Below are positions 12,501 through 25,475 of a stretch of DNA of 64,000 bases, in pieces (within the stretch, counting starts at the first letter, position 1; the number at the start of each line of letters is the position of its first letter). Both the position numbers and the translations under genes were made by a program. Under the pieces are notes generated by a model. The model had not been told where the DNA came from. It did not search any database and saw nothing but the letters and a program-made list of their open reading frames with translations. Source of the DNA: Sphagnum compactum (Eukaryota > Bryophyta > Sphagnopsida > Sphagnales); the NCBI GenBank assembly GCA_965153455.1, contig OZ234496.1, forward strand, positions 15,554,304 to 15,618,303, given 5' to 3'.

Positions 12501-15379
12501 ATGGGTCTTTTTGTACATCAAACATCAATGCATTGCAACTAAAAAATCAATCCGTCAAGTAAGACCTATAATTGCTTATAGTCTTATAATTTTAAACAAA
12601 GAAACAAATTTTCTTCTATTGCATCAACTAGTAGGGACCATAAATTGAGGTCCAAAATTATAACATATTTCCATTTGAAAATAATGAACATATAAGGACA
12701 ACGAGTTCAACACAACCTATCTTCATGCAATGTTATATCACATCCATGACTAGAACAAAAAGGTGTCCTTGTATGCCAAATTATTTCATTAGATTTTGAG
12801 TGAATTCATTGGTCTATTGAATAAAGACTAGTGAACTGTAGCCACATTTTGAATAATGATCATAAAGAATTATTCCTCTTTCATTAGACATAAAAAAATA
12901 TTGAAATATACTTACCCTATAGTTTTGAGATATCATACACTTACGAAATTAACTTATGTTGGTACGTCCCTTTGTTAAGGCTACATCTTTTTATTTTTCC
13001 ATCACACCATTTGGTCAACCCCGCCACCAACCACAATTGGTTGTAATAAGTTATATATAAATTCCTTTTCCATGACCATTCAAAGATGTCATCATTGCAT
13101 GCCACAAAACCTTCTAATCAAAATTACATGTGGATTAATGTTGGTCATGACCTTGCAACATATTGAATCATGTGTCTACAACATAAATTAGGTCTTCAAT
13201 CCATTATTCAAAATGGCCTTAGTTCAAAGCCCTTTCAAAATGATAAAATTGAACATTTTTCATTTGAGAATTTGAAGTCCCTTGCACCGATCCCATTAGA
13301 GACCACATGGTAGTCCTAAACAAGAAAATGATAATATATTTTGATTAATATTTTATGCCAAAGTTCAATCACGAAACAATAGAGATATGAAAACATGTGT
13401 GTTTTGTGAATAAAACATCACAACTCTTCATTTCTTTCAAGGGAATTGTTTCCTTTTTAATTGACTAAAAGATCTAATAAGCACCCATACTTATAAAAGA
13501 TGTACCCAACCAAACAAAAATAGTTGACAATCACATTTAACAACACAAAATATGCTTTAGTAAGATGATGCAACATGCATATAATTTACACCTAGAATTT
13601 TGGGGAGTTTAGTTTGAGCCATTTATCTAATTAGAATTTACACCTATAATTGCAAGTTTAGTTTGAGCCATTTATCTAATTAGTTTTTAGTCCACCTAAT
13701 TTTAGGTTATATTGATTTGATAAGTGTGTGAATTATGAATGCCTATGGTTAGAATAAACCAAGTTCCATATTTTGAGGATTGACAGTTATTGATATACAT
13801 GTACATTACCCAAAAAAATCTTTGAACATGGACATATAAAACTCACTACCATGATCTACAATTGTATCAGTTCCTTATGTTGTTCATTTATTTTAGTTTT
13901 TCCTATTTGATATAGAATACAAGGGCATCTTTAGAATAGAAGGGCAATAAGAAGAAATAATGAATTTTCCCAGCATAACTTTGAAAATATGCATCACAAC
14001 AAGCATTATAGGCTAGTGAGTTTTCCTTATGCAAGTTTAGTTGGCATTCACACTTGCATACTTGTTTGTGATGAAAAAAAATACATAATTGATTTTGAAA
14101 TTCATTTAGTGGATGACCATCTAATAATTAACCTTTAATGATGTTGGGTTGTAGTTGGCATGTGCATGGTAACAAGGTTAATGTTCAAATATGTAATGAC
14201 AATGTTTATTGCAAGAAGGCAATTGCACAGGGATTTGGATATTAAGAATGTCAAGAATGGAAGTTTCTTGAAGGTGTGTGAGAGGCATTTGGCTATGATG
14301 CATTTGGGGAGGTGAAAAAATTGGAAAGGTTTTTGGATCTAAGGAGCTTGAATTTTTGTAAGCTACTACTAGGTATGACACTAATTAGTAAAAGAAACAA
14401 ACAAATTTTTTATGAGAAGAGATGTTGGTTAGGATTAATGAAAGTGGTGCAAGTGAGTGCATTTCTTTTGTTGTTAAATGATTATAGGGACATGATTGCT
14501 CTTCATTGTCTACTATGCAATGAATGTATTTAGAACTAGGAGTATGGTTTTGAATGTGGTATACATGCATGCATAAAATTTGATTTTAATGTAATTGTGA
14601 AACAACAAATTGCTAAATTAATCATTGGTGAAATGAATAGAAAAGTTGTTGAGGATATGAAAATGATGCATTTGTTGCTTGTAAGAAAATATTGAGTTTA
14701 GTTGTTGTGAAAATGAATGACAAGGGGTTCTAAAAAATGTTCATGGTGATTTAGTGGTGGCAAGATGCTCAACATTACATAGAATAACAACAACATTTTC
14801 AAGTTAAGGATGATGTTCATGCGTGTTTAAGTGTTGAGATTTGCTATTTGATCAAGATAAGGGTGGAGACCCAATATGATTAATAATTAGCTATGAATGA
14901 GAATATGCATTTGCAAACATAAAATAAATGTGTAGTGAGCATTACAATTGGCGAAGGTGTTAGGAAAAAATATTTCTCCTCTTTTTTTGAAAGTTAATTG
15001 TTTTTCCAATGCATGGAATTGACACATGCAATATTATGCAAAGAATTTACAAAGTTCTTAATGGTGCAAAATTTGTTGTGGAACTTACATTCAAATGAAT
15101 TAATCTAATACAAATACTGAAAAACCTAACATGCAATCGTTTTTGGACTTTTATTTCTTCTATATTTTGGAGATCAATCTACTCATAGTTTGGAAATAAT
15201 TATATTTTGAAAATAATTTGTTATATACCGTGAAAAGGTAGCGGTACCAAATAATAAAAAAACAACTCCCAAAAGACCAAGTTATCTAACCTTGACCATA
15301 ACTAAGAAGATTTGATGTTTGAAGAATTTTTTTCATAACTCCCTAGGGGTATTCCATTACCACATGCAAGATAGTTCAA
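9577..15379. other. AT-rich intergenic DNA with one long unassigned ORF
   Basis: No recognisable gene. The longest ORF (11120-11752, plus, 210 codons) is rich in Phe, Ile, Leu and His and shows no motif I recognise, so I do not call it a gene. A 50-bp imperfect direct duplication lies at about 13585-13682 (units starting tttacacctata and ending tttatctaattag). Scattered short ORFs near 14180-14570 on both strands are not convincing. Confidence 0.45.
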
Positions 15380-16070
15380 GCTTTCGAAAAGATATTCCCA
15401 AAAGCTCGAGCTATAAGTTGAACTTGGGCAAGGTTAAGAAGCTTGAACTTTTAAAGAATAATTTTCATGGCCATGGGCAAGATAGCCTAGGGTTTTGAAA
15501 ATGATATTCTTAGAAGCTTGGGCTTCTTAACCTTGGACATAGAACTTGGGTTAAAATGAAGGAAACGATATCCGTGAAAAACTTGGAATATCCCACTACC
15601 ATGGGCAAGATAGCTTGAAAATAATATTTCCAAAAGCTTAGGCTAACTAACCTTGGCCAAGGTACAAGATCTTGAACCTTTAAAATTTATTCTCCGTAAT
15701 ACGGGTTTTCCTCAACTAAGGGCAAGATAACATACACTTTTGAAATGGATATTTTTAAAAGCATGGGTTAAGCCAACCCTTGCTTAAGAACCGTGGGCTA
15801 GTTAACCATGGCTGTGTTGAAAAAACCGCAGGCTAACTAACCTTGGCCAAGGTGAATAAACCCATTCTAACTAACCTTGGTTAGACTTTAAAAGCCTAGG
15901 CTAACTAACCTTGGCTAGACTTTAAAAGCCTAGGCAAGCTAACCTTGGCCAAGGTTAAAAAGCTTGGGCTAGTTAATCCTAAACATAGAATCTTGGCTAT
16001 AATGAAAAATATCCATGAAAGGGCTAGGCTTCTTAACCCTAAACACAAGAATACTCTCGTAATCAAGGGT
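15380..16070. repeat. Degenerate satellite-like repeat region
   Basis: Variants of ctaactaaccttggccaagg recur many times (for example near 15640, 15837, 15872, 15900 and 15934), interspersed with aaagcttgggct and tttaaaagcctagg. Spacing is irregular, from about 35 to 200 bp. It looks like an old tandem array ending just before the GC-rich CURT1 promoter. No coding capacity is apparent. Confidence 0.6.
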
Positions 16071-16248
16071 CTTCCAACCCCTTGTGGTAAGAGCCTTGTG
16101 GTAAGGAGATTAGTTAATAGCTCTCAACTAATCTCCTTGAAATGGACAAATTACAAAACTTATAATTCTACCAATGCAGACCAATTTTGAAAATAATTCA
16201 AAATCTGCCAAATCACACCATTCTGGTTCATAATCTACACCATCTACA

Positions 16249-16254
16249 CACGTG
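16249..16254 (+). promoter_or_regulatory. G-box CACGTG upstream of CURT1
   Basis: A perfect CACGTG palindrome sits 540 bp before the CURT1 start codon. G-boxes bind bZIP and bHLH factors and are common in promoters of light-regulated photosynthesis genes, which fits a thylakoid protein. A single hexamer can occur by chance. Confidence 0.35.
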
Positions 16255-16407
16255 GAGGTTTCTCGGGCTGAAAGAGTGGCAGCACACTGCTGTTGAATGG
16301 CGCGTGGGAACCGGACTATGCGAACGTTGAGGAGAGCCTGACGCGAACAGATAAGGTGCGCACCAAAATAGGCCGGATCGATTGGCGCTTCACCTTTGTT
16401 GAATTGG

Positions 16408-16595
16408 ACGCTCCAGATCGTCTCTCACCACCATCGTGCGGCCCATCCGCCACCATCGGCGGCCTTTTTTTCTACAGAAACCGGCCGTAGCCGGTTGCTA
16501 GAACACGCTCCAGATCGTCTCTTCTCACATCGTGCGGTCCACCCGCCACCATCGGCGGATCCTTTCTGAAGAAACTGGCCGTAGCCAGTTTCGAG
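16408..16595 (+). repeat. Two tandem hairpin-bearing units upstream of CURT1
   Basis: Two diverged copies of a 97-bp unit begin with acgctccagatcgtct at 16408 and 16505. Each holds the inverted repeat CCGCCaccatcGGCGG and, 15-20 bp later, a second hairpin with loop CCGTAG. In copy 1 the second stem is AACCGG/CCGGTT; in copy 2 it is AACTGG/CCAGTT, so both sides of the stem changed together. The units lie 200-390 bp before the CURT1 ATG, in promoter or 5' leader. Function unknown. Confidence 0.75.
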
Positions 16596-16793
16596 ATGAA
16601 ATGAATCCTATTTCACACAGGGGAACCAGTTTTTTGCGTCGTCTCCTTCTCGCCCCTTCTGAAGTCCGCCATAGCCAAGAGCTTGGAAACGCTTGTGGAG
16701 TTTTCTACTGCCGCTTCTTTGGCGCCACAATACGCCGCGCTTTCGCACCGGAATCTATCTCCATCTGATCTCGCCTCTAGTGGTGAAGAAGGG

Positions 16794-18366
16794 ATGGCTT
16801 GTATGGCGGCATTGGCTGGTGCATCGGTTGCAATTGGAGCACGCGGGGCGGCAGGTACCTCCTCGCCGGCGGTTCCCGCACTCTGCTCTTCGTCGTCTTC
16901 TTCCGCTCCTCTTCTTCTTAGGAGGAGTTTCAGCGGTGCGGCTGTGAGACTCAGTGTCAGAAGAGCAGGTTTTATATTTTTCTCCCTTTCTCTGCAACGT
17001 GCTGTGAATCTAAAGCGAAAGTGTTCTTGAGGAGCATCACGTTGTTCCATAGGGTATTTTTGAAGCGTTCCATGAGTCCGCAATGTTTGCTATATTCGCA
17101 GTCCCGGATACTGTGATTTTTTTCCCAGCAGGGCATTGATATCCAAGCTATGTCGCACCTTTTTTTTGGCTCTATTTTCCTTTAACCTTCGCATCCGGGC
17201 AATGTTGACATACATTCAGATCTTTTGCAAACATCCGTGCAGTGGATATATTGTAGGAATACCTTTGTCGCCCTATGGTTGTACAAGCTTCAGAATTTGT
17301 GTGCTGTATGGGTGGAGCTGTATAAAATGCATGGTTAGAGGCGTAGCATCTTGATGCCAATGGACTTTGCCACGTATTGATTGCAGCAGAATCAGGAAGA
17401 TTCGCTCCCCTCCCGGTCAGGGCTGTATCGTCAGACGATTCCACACCAGACGCTACCAAACAAATTGAGGAATTGTATGGAGATCTGAAGGCTAAGGTCA
17501 GTATTTGGAGTGTGTTTTTTGTGTGAAGGATACGTGCAATCCCAACCAGCAGCTTGCAAGCTGTTTTAGTTCATGGTACGTGCAGAGACTTTTAGCCTCC
17601 TTTCTGCACTAACTTTAATGCTTATGCAATGCATAGTGGGATGGTGTGGAGAACAAAACAACCGTCTTAGTATATGCTGGGGGCGCTGTTGTAGCCTTGT
17701 GGCTGTCCTCCACTATTGTTGGTGCAGTCAACTCTGTACCTGTGGTATGTCCCTCTTACCTAGCTATTGAATCGCAGAGTTAGTGTTTATGTGCTTCTTC
17801 AAGGATGTGGCTGGGGCAGCCACATCTAAATGCACTCCATTGTTGAGAATTTGGGAGGAATCAATCAGACATTCTTTTCCTTTGGATTTCCTCTCACTGT
17901 GTTGTTGGAAGGGGTTATGACTTGGACCACACCCCTCTGTTGTGACTGTGTAGCTCCCAAAGCTCTTGGAATTGATTGGCCTTGGTTACACTGGGTGGTT
18001 TGTGTACCGATATTTGCTCTTCAAGGTACACTCTTTGATGTTGGGAACCACACTTTTCTATTTTTCTCAAGTAATCAACTTTGGTTTTGGATTTTTTGTG
18101 ACAATCACAAAGCTTTTTATGTTTCTCAAGTCTTCCAACTTTGTTATTGGAGTTTGTGTCAACCATAGCTTTGTTGGGTCTGGCTATACGATGTTGATAA
18201 TCCTTAATAATGATGCGTAGTTTGTGTAATTTATAACTTCAGTGCAAATCCTGGATTGAAGTGTACCTTGGATGTGGGTTTGTAGTCAAACCGAAAGGAG
18301 CTTGTTGCTGACATTGAGGAGTTGAAGGGGAGGGTCACGGGTGCTACAAAAGAGGAGAGTTTTTGA
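16794..18366 (+). CDS. CURT1: CURVATURE THYLAKOID 1-type protein, five exons
   Basis: CURT1 proteins oligomerise at grana margins and bend the thylakoid membrane. Exons in phase: 16794-16968, 17387-17496, 17637-17744, 17954-18025, 18286-18366 (stop TGA), giving 181 residues, the usual family size. All introns are GT-AG. Residues 1 to about 75 are rich in Ala/Ser/Arg and act as a chloroplast transit peptide. Then come the acidic-basic stretch KQIEELYGDLKAKWDG, a first membrane helix (about 104-129, VYAGGAVVALWLSS), a second (about 134-153, LELIGLGYTGWFVYRYLLF) and a charged amphipathic tail SNRKELVADIEELKGRV. These are family signatures. I chose ATG 16794 because the same frame upstream has no ATG and the context GGGATGGC is good. 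Which paralogue (A-D) it is cannot be decided here. Confidence 0.93.
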
Positions 18367-18873
18367 AGGGGATAGCAAAAGGATAGATACATGCCTATCA
18401 CCTATCCATGTATTATGTAGTTGGGAAAATATTACTGAGAAGGCTGACATGGAGCAAGAGTTCATGGTGGAAGCAAAGCTTAAAATGTGTATTTTGAAAG
18501 ACTGTTGAAGATTGTTTCGGGTTCTCATTCAGTAAAAGCAAAGCTTCTTAGGAAGGCAAAGGTGAGAAAATGTTGCTTCAATGTACTTGCATGTTGGTAG
18601 TTTGCTGCATTGTTCAACATGGTTAATTACTGTTTGGTTAGCTTTATCAGACTATAGTGTAACACCCTACAACTTTATCATTCTTGAACATGCAGCTTGG
18701 TTGCAGACCCAAACCACCTATCTTGACCTATCTGGCAATAACACTAAGCCTTTCTGGTTGGTGTCTGGCCATTGTCACAAGTAACTATGTACAAGACATG
18801 AGGAAGCTATGCCCAACATGAATCTGTGTTAAGTTGGTCACTGAGGCGTAGTCAGAGGTCTGAACTTGGCATG

Positions 18874-19007
18874 CCACAAAGCGATTGTTCTGGGACTTGC
18901 CATGTGGCATGCCAAATTTGTTTGACAGAAGCTTGTGTGGCCACAAAGCGACTGTTCTGGGACTTGCCATGTGGCATGCCAAATTTGTTTGACAGAAGCT
19001 TGTGTGG
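18874..19007 (+). repeat. 67-bp direct tandem duplication
   Basis: Two almost identical 67-bp units start at 18874 and 18941 with ccacaaagcg. I see one difference (gattgttc versus actgttc). Such low divergence implies a recent duplication. It lies in the CURT1 3' flank. Confidence 0.9.
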
Positions 19008-19172
19008 GGCTTGATAAAAGTGCACGTTAATGCCTGGCCTTTGAGTGGGCTGAGAATACTCCCCATTGCAGACAAGACACTTTCTTTCACCAATCCACGA
19101 ACAGTCCCCATTGCTGACAAACAGTCCCCATTGCTGACAAAACTTTTTCTTTCATCAATTGAGTATCACAAA

Positions 19173-19280
19173 TGTGTGGACTCAGATTGTGGACATCCGT
19201 CCACTTTGTGTGTGGACTGAGATTGTGGACTTTTGTCCACTTTGTGTGTGGACTCAGATTGTGGACTTCTGTCCACATTG
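19173..19280 (+). repeat. 36-bp minisatellite, three units
   Basis: Units start at 19173, 19209 and 19245, each reading close to tgtgtggactcagattgtgg followed by ac, a variable triplet and gtccac. The word gtggac and its complement gtccac recur within each unit, so each can fold. Non-coding. Confidence 0.9.
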
Positions 19281-20216
19281 TGTGTGTCACTTCCTTTTTG
19301 AAACTTTTCACCACTTTTGATCTTCACAGCAGAATATCTGCATCTGTCTTACAAACCTTATAGAAATATTTTAAATCTCTGATCAGTGAAAGTTTTAGTA
19401 TTTACTTTTAACGAGATTTATTTCATTTTTTCAGATTGAATCTTTCACAGATAAGTGAAAAATCCAATGTAAATTCATTAGTTTTGAGGATTTTTTTGCT
19501 GAAAGGAATACTTGGTGATAAAGGATAAACTGTTCGGTAATGACTCCATTGGCACATAATGAATCACACTTTGACAAAATTATTCTGCAATAAATTTGCC
19601 ATGGCAGAATGGATAAAACCTGTTAGGAACTGAATACCAGTGTTGTTCAAAAGGACAAAGCAAACAGATACGACTACTGTCCTACAGCATCTTCAAGCAG
19701 AGAAGTGAAGTGCTTAGCAGAAAATTGAAAAGAGAGAAATATGTATGTGAAGAAACAAAGTGCTACAGGAAGGAAAGAAGAGAGTTTTCCCCAGCCAGCC
19801 CCTCAAAGAAATGACAAGCAGCAGACTTCATGAAAACAGTAGGAATTCGTCCAAAAGTTCAACATGGATGTTCAAGCACATAGAAAATACATAAGACTGC
19901 AGCCTAACTCAATAATGTCAAATCAGAGAATATCTGCACATTGTTGTTGTATAACTGGAGAAAATGCAAGATCCAGTGAAACTCCAGATACTCACACAAA
20001 GTGGACCTTCCTTTGCACAGCAATTCTATCATATCTTTTGCAGAAGACAAACCTGCCAAATGCAAGCAGTCTGCGCAACAAGTGTCATAGCAAAGGATTA
20101 CTGCATTTTTCAAGAACAAATCAACACTGTCAATACCCAGGGAATCCCCACAGCTTGCTAGTTAGTTTAAATCCACACCTCATCCTGCAGAATGTCAGCT
20201 CTCAGCTGCATCATCT

Positions 20217-21536
<1,320 letters not shown>

Positions 21537-21990
21537 TCTCCTCACTCACCTCCTTCACCTTCCTCTGCCCTCCACCCCCACCAGAAAAAACAAAAAAAAT
21601 GTTTCAATTGAAAAAACTCAAAAATAAATCTCAGGCTACAGAAGCGATTTAGACCAGCAAATATGTTTTTGCAAACGAGAATGGGAGTCAACAAGAAGAG
21701 TGAGAAGAGCGAGAGAAGAGAGAAGAAAGCAGGCAAGCTCAAGCAGGAGAGAAGCAGCGGCCAAGGCAAGCGCTTTGCGTCCTTCGCAGCGAGCGAAAGG
21801 AGAGAGACGAAGTAAATAGTGTAAAAAAAAGCTACCGCAATAATTTACCACGCGCCGCCTCCTTCAAGCTGACCCTTTTTTATTTACCCCTCACTTCAAT
21901 AATTAGTGTCGGAAAATTCACCAGTACAGAATTAACTAAATGGTAATTTCCAGTGTTCTGCGGTTATTTGACTTTTCTAATAACCGGAGT

Positions 21991-22112
21991 TTCTGGTTCT
22001 TAAACCGTTGGGAATAAAAGAACCGCCGGTTCTGTTTCTTTAACAGTCTGGATCAAAAGATCCACCGGTTCTGTTGTCAGAAGTTTGGCATCAAAGAACC
22101 AGCGGTTCCGGT
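21991..22112. repeat. Imperfect ~40-bp repeats with AACCGG palindromes, 14-3-3 upstream region
   Basis: Three imperfect units run ttctg...aagaaccgccgg, ttctg...aagatccaccgg, ttctg...aagaaccagcgg. Each unit boundary forms a near-palindrome such as agaaccgccggttct. The block lies 455-575 bp upstream of the 14-3-3 start codon. Repeated AACCGG-like half sites could be protein-binding sites; that is inference. Confidence 0.6.
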
Positions 22113-22527
22113 TTTTTGGGGAAATCAGAATTAGAGGGTTGCGGGTATAAAAGACTGGTGGTTAGAAAGGCGATTTTTGGGAATTAAAAAAAAAAATTCA
22201 GAACCGAGGTTCTATACCAAAACAGGCTTTTTGATTTTTTACCCCCTGCTGGGTAAGTGGTTGATAACCGGAGGGTATATGTAGCTGATTGTCGTGCCCC
22301 CACAACACTGGTAATTTCTCTGGTAACACACCAGCGTGGGTAAATATTATTGAAATCAGTAATGGATATGGCCTCCAAATGGATGAAAAAAGCAGCTTCA
22401 TGGATGTTTCACATCCATGAACCTTGACCTATCCGGTGATATTCTGCGAAATCAACTCATTGAACACATTTTAAAACGAGTTCATACAGGGAAAAGGATA
22501 TTTTCTGGGGTCTTTCATGGATGACTA
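22113..22527. other. Intergenic, no gene recognised
   Basis: Between the AACCGG repeats and the unassigned ORF. Two overlapping 64-67 codon minus-strand ORFs have no recognisable motif. Nothing else is visible. Confidence 0.4.
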
Positions 22528-23154
22528 TCATCCATCAAGAGCAGTTCTCATTAATTTCCTCAGTTCATAGGTACCATGGTTGTGTCTGGAATCCTGTGAA
22601 AGGCATAGTAACTTAAATAACAAGTAAGCGGGTGGCGCACAAACAGGTTCGGTAATTGGAATGGAGATCATCAGCCCATTATGCGCATAATGGGGCTCCA
22701 AGTAATGCCGCAACTTGCTCCGTAATGCGTACAATTTGCCCATAAAGTCACCTTCAAGAAGATTCTGAACAGTACCCAAATATTGTAGCCAATAGCAGCA
22801 GTTACATATTTGCTCATAATTTGTTGGGATTGGAGTATATTCCGTGGAATTTGTGTTTTGGTGCCATCTTTTTTCCGTGTCACACACCATGCTCAAAGGC
22901 ACTTTCCGATTGGCCAATTGCATTATTTTGTTCTCTCCCCGAAAGCTCATTAATCGTAAGTGGAAGTTTTTGTGATTCGGAACCACTATGTTCTTTCTTC
23001 CTTGCGGTAAAACGAACAAAATATAGGCAGAAAAGCCTATTGACTCCTCTTCTTGCCCAAAGGGCAAATTTGATTTTGTAGAAGCTCGGGCAATGGGTAG
23101 CAAGTTGACACTTTTTGTACGATGGATGGAATGGCCCGGTTCCACCGGTTCCAT
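22528..23154 (-). CDS. Unassigned 208-codon ORF, uncertain gene
   Basis: An open frame of 208 codons in sequence with a more balanced base composition than the AT-rich deserts. It begins MEPVEPGHSIHRTKSVN and contains a Cys/Trp patch (ICNCCYWLQYLG) and then KLRHYLEPHYAHNGLMIS. I recognise no family, signal peptide or membrane helix. It could be a single-exon gene, an exon, or a chance or relic ORF. No splice or promoter evidence supports it. It lies upstream of the 14-3-3 gene on the same strand. Confidence 0.25.
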   Translation of the reverse strand: MEPVEPGHSIHRTKSVNLLPIARASTKSNLPFGQEEESIGFSAYILFVLPQGRKNIVVPNHKNFHLRLMSFRGENKIMQLANRKVPLSMVCDTEKRWHQNTNSTEYTPIPTNYEQICNCCYWLQYLGTVQNLLEGDFMGKLYALRSKLRHYLEPHYAHNGLMISIPITEPVCAPPAYLLFKLLCLSQDSRHNHGTYELRKLMRTALDG

Positions 23155-23257
23155 GTAGGAATATGTCGAGCAAGACGTTGTTCTGTCAGGTGGTAATAGG
23201 TTCTAGTATGGAATGGGCCCAGTTCCACCCTACGGAACCCGTGTTACACATAGTTTA

Positions 23258-23350
23258 TTCACATCATTACAGCGTTCCCAACCATTGATTCACATCATTA
23301 CAGCGTGCCCAACCGTTGATTCACATCATTACAGTGTTCTCTGCATTGTC
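23258..23350 (+). repeat. 31-bp tandem repeat, three units
   Basis: Units starting at 23258, 23289 and 23320 each open with ttcacatcattacag. The third is diverged at its end. Non-coding. Confidence 0.85.
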
Positions 23351-25475
23351 GATTCGTATTGCCATTGAAACTGACCGAACCAAAAACTTGCACCGAAAGA
23401 TGACCGCCCTCTGTTTACGTAGGAAAAACCCTAAAACATTTAGGTGGTGAATAAATGTAGTTGTATCTTGGCTACAAGTTAACAAACAAAGTACCATTGT
23501 GACGCGGTAAACCCTACATTTTCTGAAAAATGCTATTAATTAAAATAATTCACATAACTTTTTCCCGAGACAATGAGAGACAATTTTTTGACTCCCAATA
23601 ATTCTTCACTAATTAATTTCTTATCCTGCAGCTTGGTTATTTTGCCACAAAAAAATAATGAATGAAAATTCAAAATATATAATCCATGGGAATGGTTCCA
23701 CCAAAACCTTTAAATTGCATGTTGAGGATATTAACACTATTAAAAATACATTATAAGTGTAATCTTTCAAATGGTGACACCACTTCGCCATTATCACTTT
23801 TGACCATGGTTAGTCCGAATTGTTAGTGTTGGGATTCACATTTTGGTAATTCACATTGTCATAATTCAAAACCTATGAATTATATTTTGGAAATTTTTTT
23901 AGTTCACATTTAAAAAACTCAGATAAAAATTCTTCACATTGAGTCCCATAGTTTATATTAGGTGATTTTGTGGAGGATGTCTTCAAGTAACATGCTCAAG
24001 ATGCAAATAACCAAATCGTAATCACAAAATGAAAATTGACACATAAGTATAATTATTAAATGCAGCAATAATTGTTAAAGAATTTTGTGTGTGTAACCCA
24101 ATATTAAGACCTATTTTTGTTTAAATTGGCAAGTTAGTTGGTTAACAAAATCAGTCTTCTTGGCAATTACCCTTCCCATTAGTTTAGTTTGGTCATGGAA
24201 GTAGAGATGTTTATAAATTGAACTTATTCCAAGGTTTGGCATTTCCAACTTGGGTCCAAGTGCAATCCAAACTTGTAACAATTTGTTTTTTGCAAAGATG
24301 AATATTATGTCATGGGTGGGGTATAGTTTTTTACTTTGCCAAAAGTATAGGCACCAACTATGTGTACATGCAAGAATTCCAATAATGATGGCAACATTGG
24401 AGTTAGTACTTTTGTCTTGTTTCATAATATGAAAGCCTTCACATCTATGCAGGCCAAATTGCTACAAGCTCACTACGTATGTATTTTGACCATACCAAAA
24501 ATGGATGCATGAATTTTACAATTTCCATGTAAATATAACATGTGTAGTTGGAATCTCATTGCACTCTTATGCACATGAATACCTATAGTCTCCATTTTTC
24601 AAAAATATCAAAATTACACCCTATTCATTGTGCGATTGAACTACACACATCCTACAAAGTACCAACTTCTGTTTCATTAATCAAGGTCAATGATTTGCAA
24701 ATGAACTCCAAAATTGGGGCAAGGATCTTCATGCACTTTCCTACATTAATCTCATATGCATTAAAACCTACCATTAAAAATTCATTTCCCACATGATTTG
24801 CAAAGTGTAGTTTCATTAATTACTTACAATTTAACATGGCACAAGCCATGCACTATAACTATGCAACATACCATAATCTCATGTCTATTGTGCACAATGA
24901 GTATCATATGTTTTATGCTATACCCCAACTATGCCCTCATCTTCCTCCTTTGCACATATTACTTTAGCCTCATAAATATCTACACCCATTTCACCAATAT
25001 GAAAAATGCATGTTTTGATTGAATTCTTGATGACATGCTAAATCTGATGATGACTCAATGAAAAATCATTAGGCTTCTCGCATTTGATTTTTTCCCACAA
25101 TTGTAGTCTCACATTAATCTAATCCCACGCCATTTTTTTTCTCACAACTCAAATATCTGCCTTCCTCATCCAATTGACTATTAACACTAGAACCCACTAA
25201 TGAACAAACCCCTCACGCCCAGAAATGTCAATTCCCACAATTTCTCCCAAGTAAGCTAGATGAAGGTTTTCAAAATCCCATCACTGTTAGTAGCTCACTT
25301 CTAATTTTGATTATAGCCAATTAAGGTCTCATAGGGTGGAAACCATTTCTCCAAGCTTGTAGACGGGAGCAACATTTGCTGGAGACATAATTTGCACTCA
25401 CAAATCCAATTTCAGAGCAGAAACAAGGGGACACACATTGTCTAAAATGCATTTGATAGTCAGAGAATGTCATGG
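23351..25475. other. Intergenic DNA with one unassigned conserved-looking ORF
   Basis: AT-rich, no recognised gene. The minus-strand ORF 24111-24425 (104 codons) has a protein-like composition (for example SWCLYFWQSKKLYPTHDIIF and SSIYKHLYFHDQTKLMGR) but no family I can name; it may be a transposon-derived scrap. The last few hundred bases before 25475 are the likely NSE1 3' UTR. Confidence 0.4.

Larger units (their letters stand above)
18367..20216. other. Intergenic region between CURT1 and 14-3-3 3' ends
   Basis: The two genes converge here, so the interval holds both 3' UTRs. Apart from two tandem repeats (18874-19007 and 19173-19280) and the direct duplication cagtccccattgctgacaaa at 19101-19141, nothing recognisable is present. 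Longer ORFs over this interval, including the plus-strand one at 19864-20280, are repeat translations or antisense to 14-3-3 and its 3' flank. Confidence 0.5.

Noticed and set aside
16440-16475. Bacterial-style terminator (GC hairpin followed by a T run)
   Set aside because: The hairpin is real but the context is a plant nuclear promoter; the second tandem copy lacks the T run.
16613-17083. 156-codon minus-strand ORF
   Set aside because: Antisense of the GC-rich first exon of CURT1; low-complexity Arg/Glu/Ala translation.
19173-19280. CRISPR-like array
   Set aside because: Units are directly adjacent with no unique spacers; it is a minisatellite. The same applies to the arrays at 23258, 38593, 50143 and 52889.
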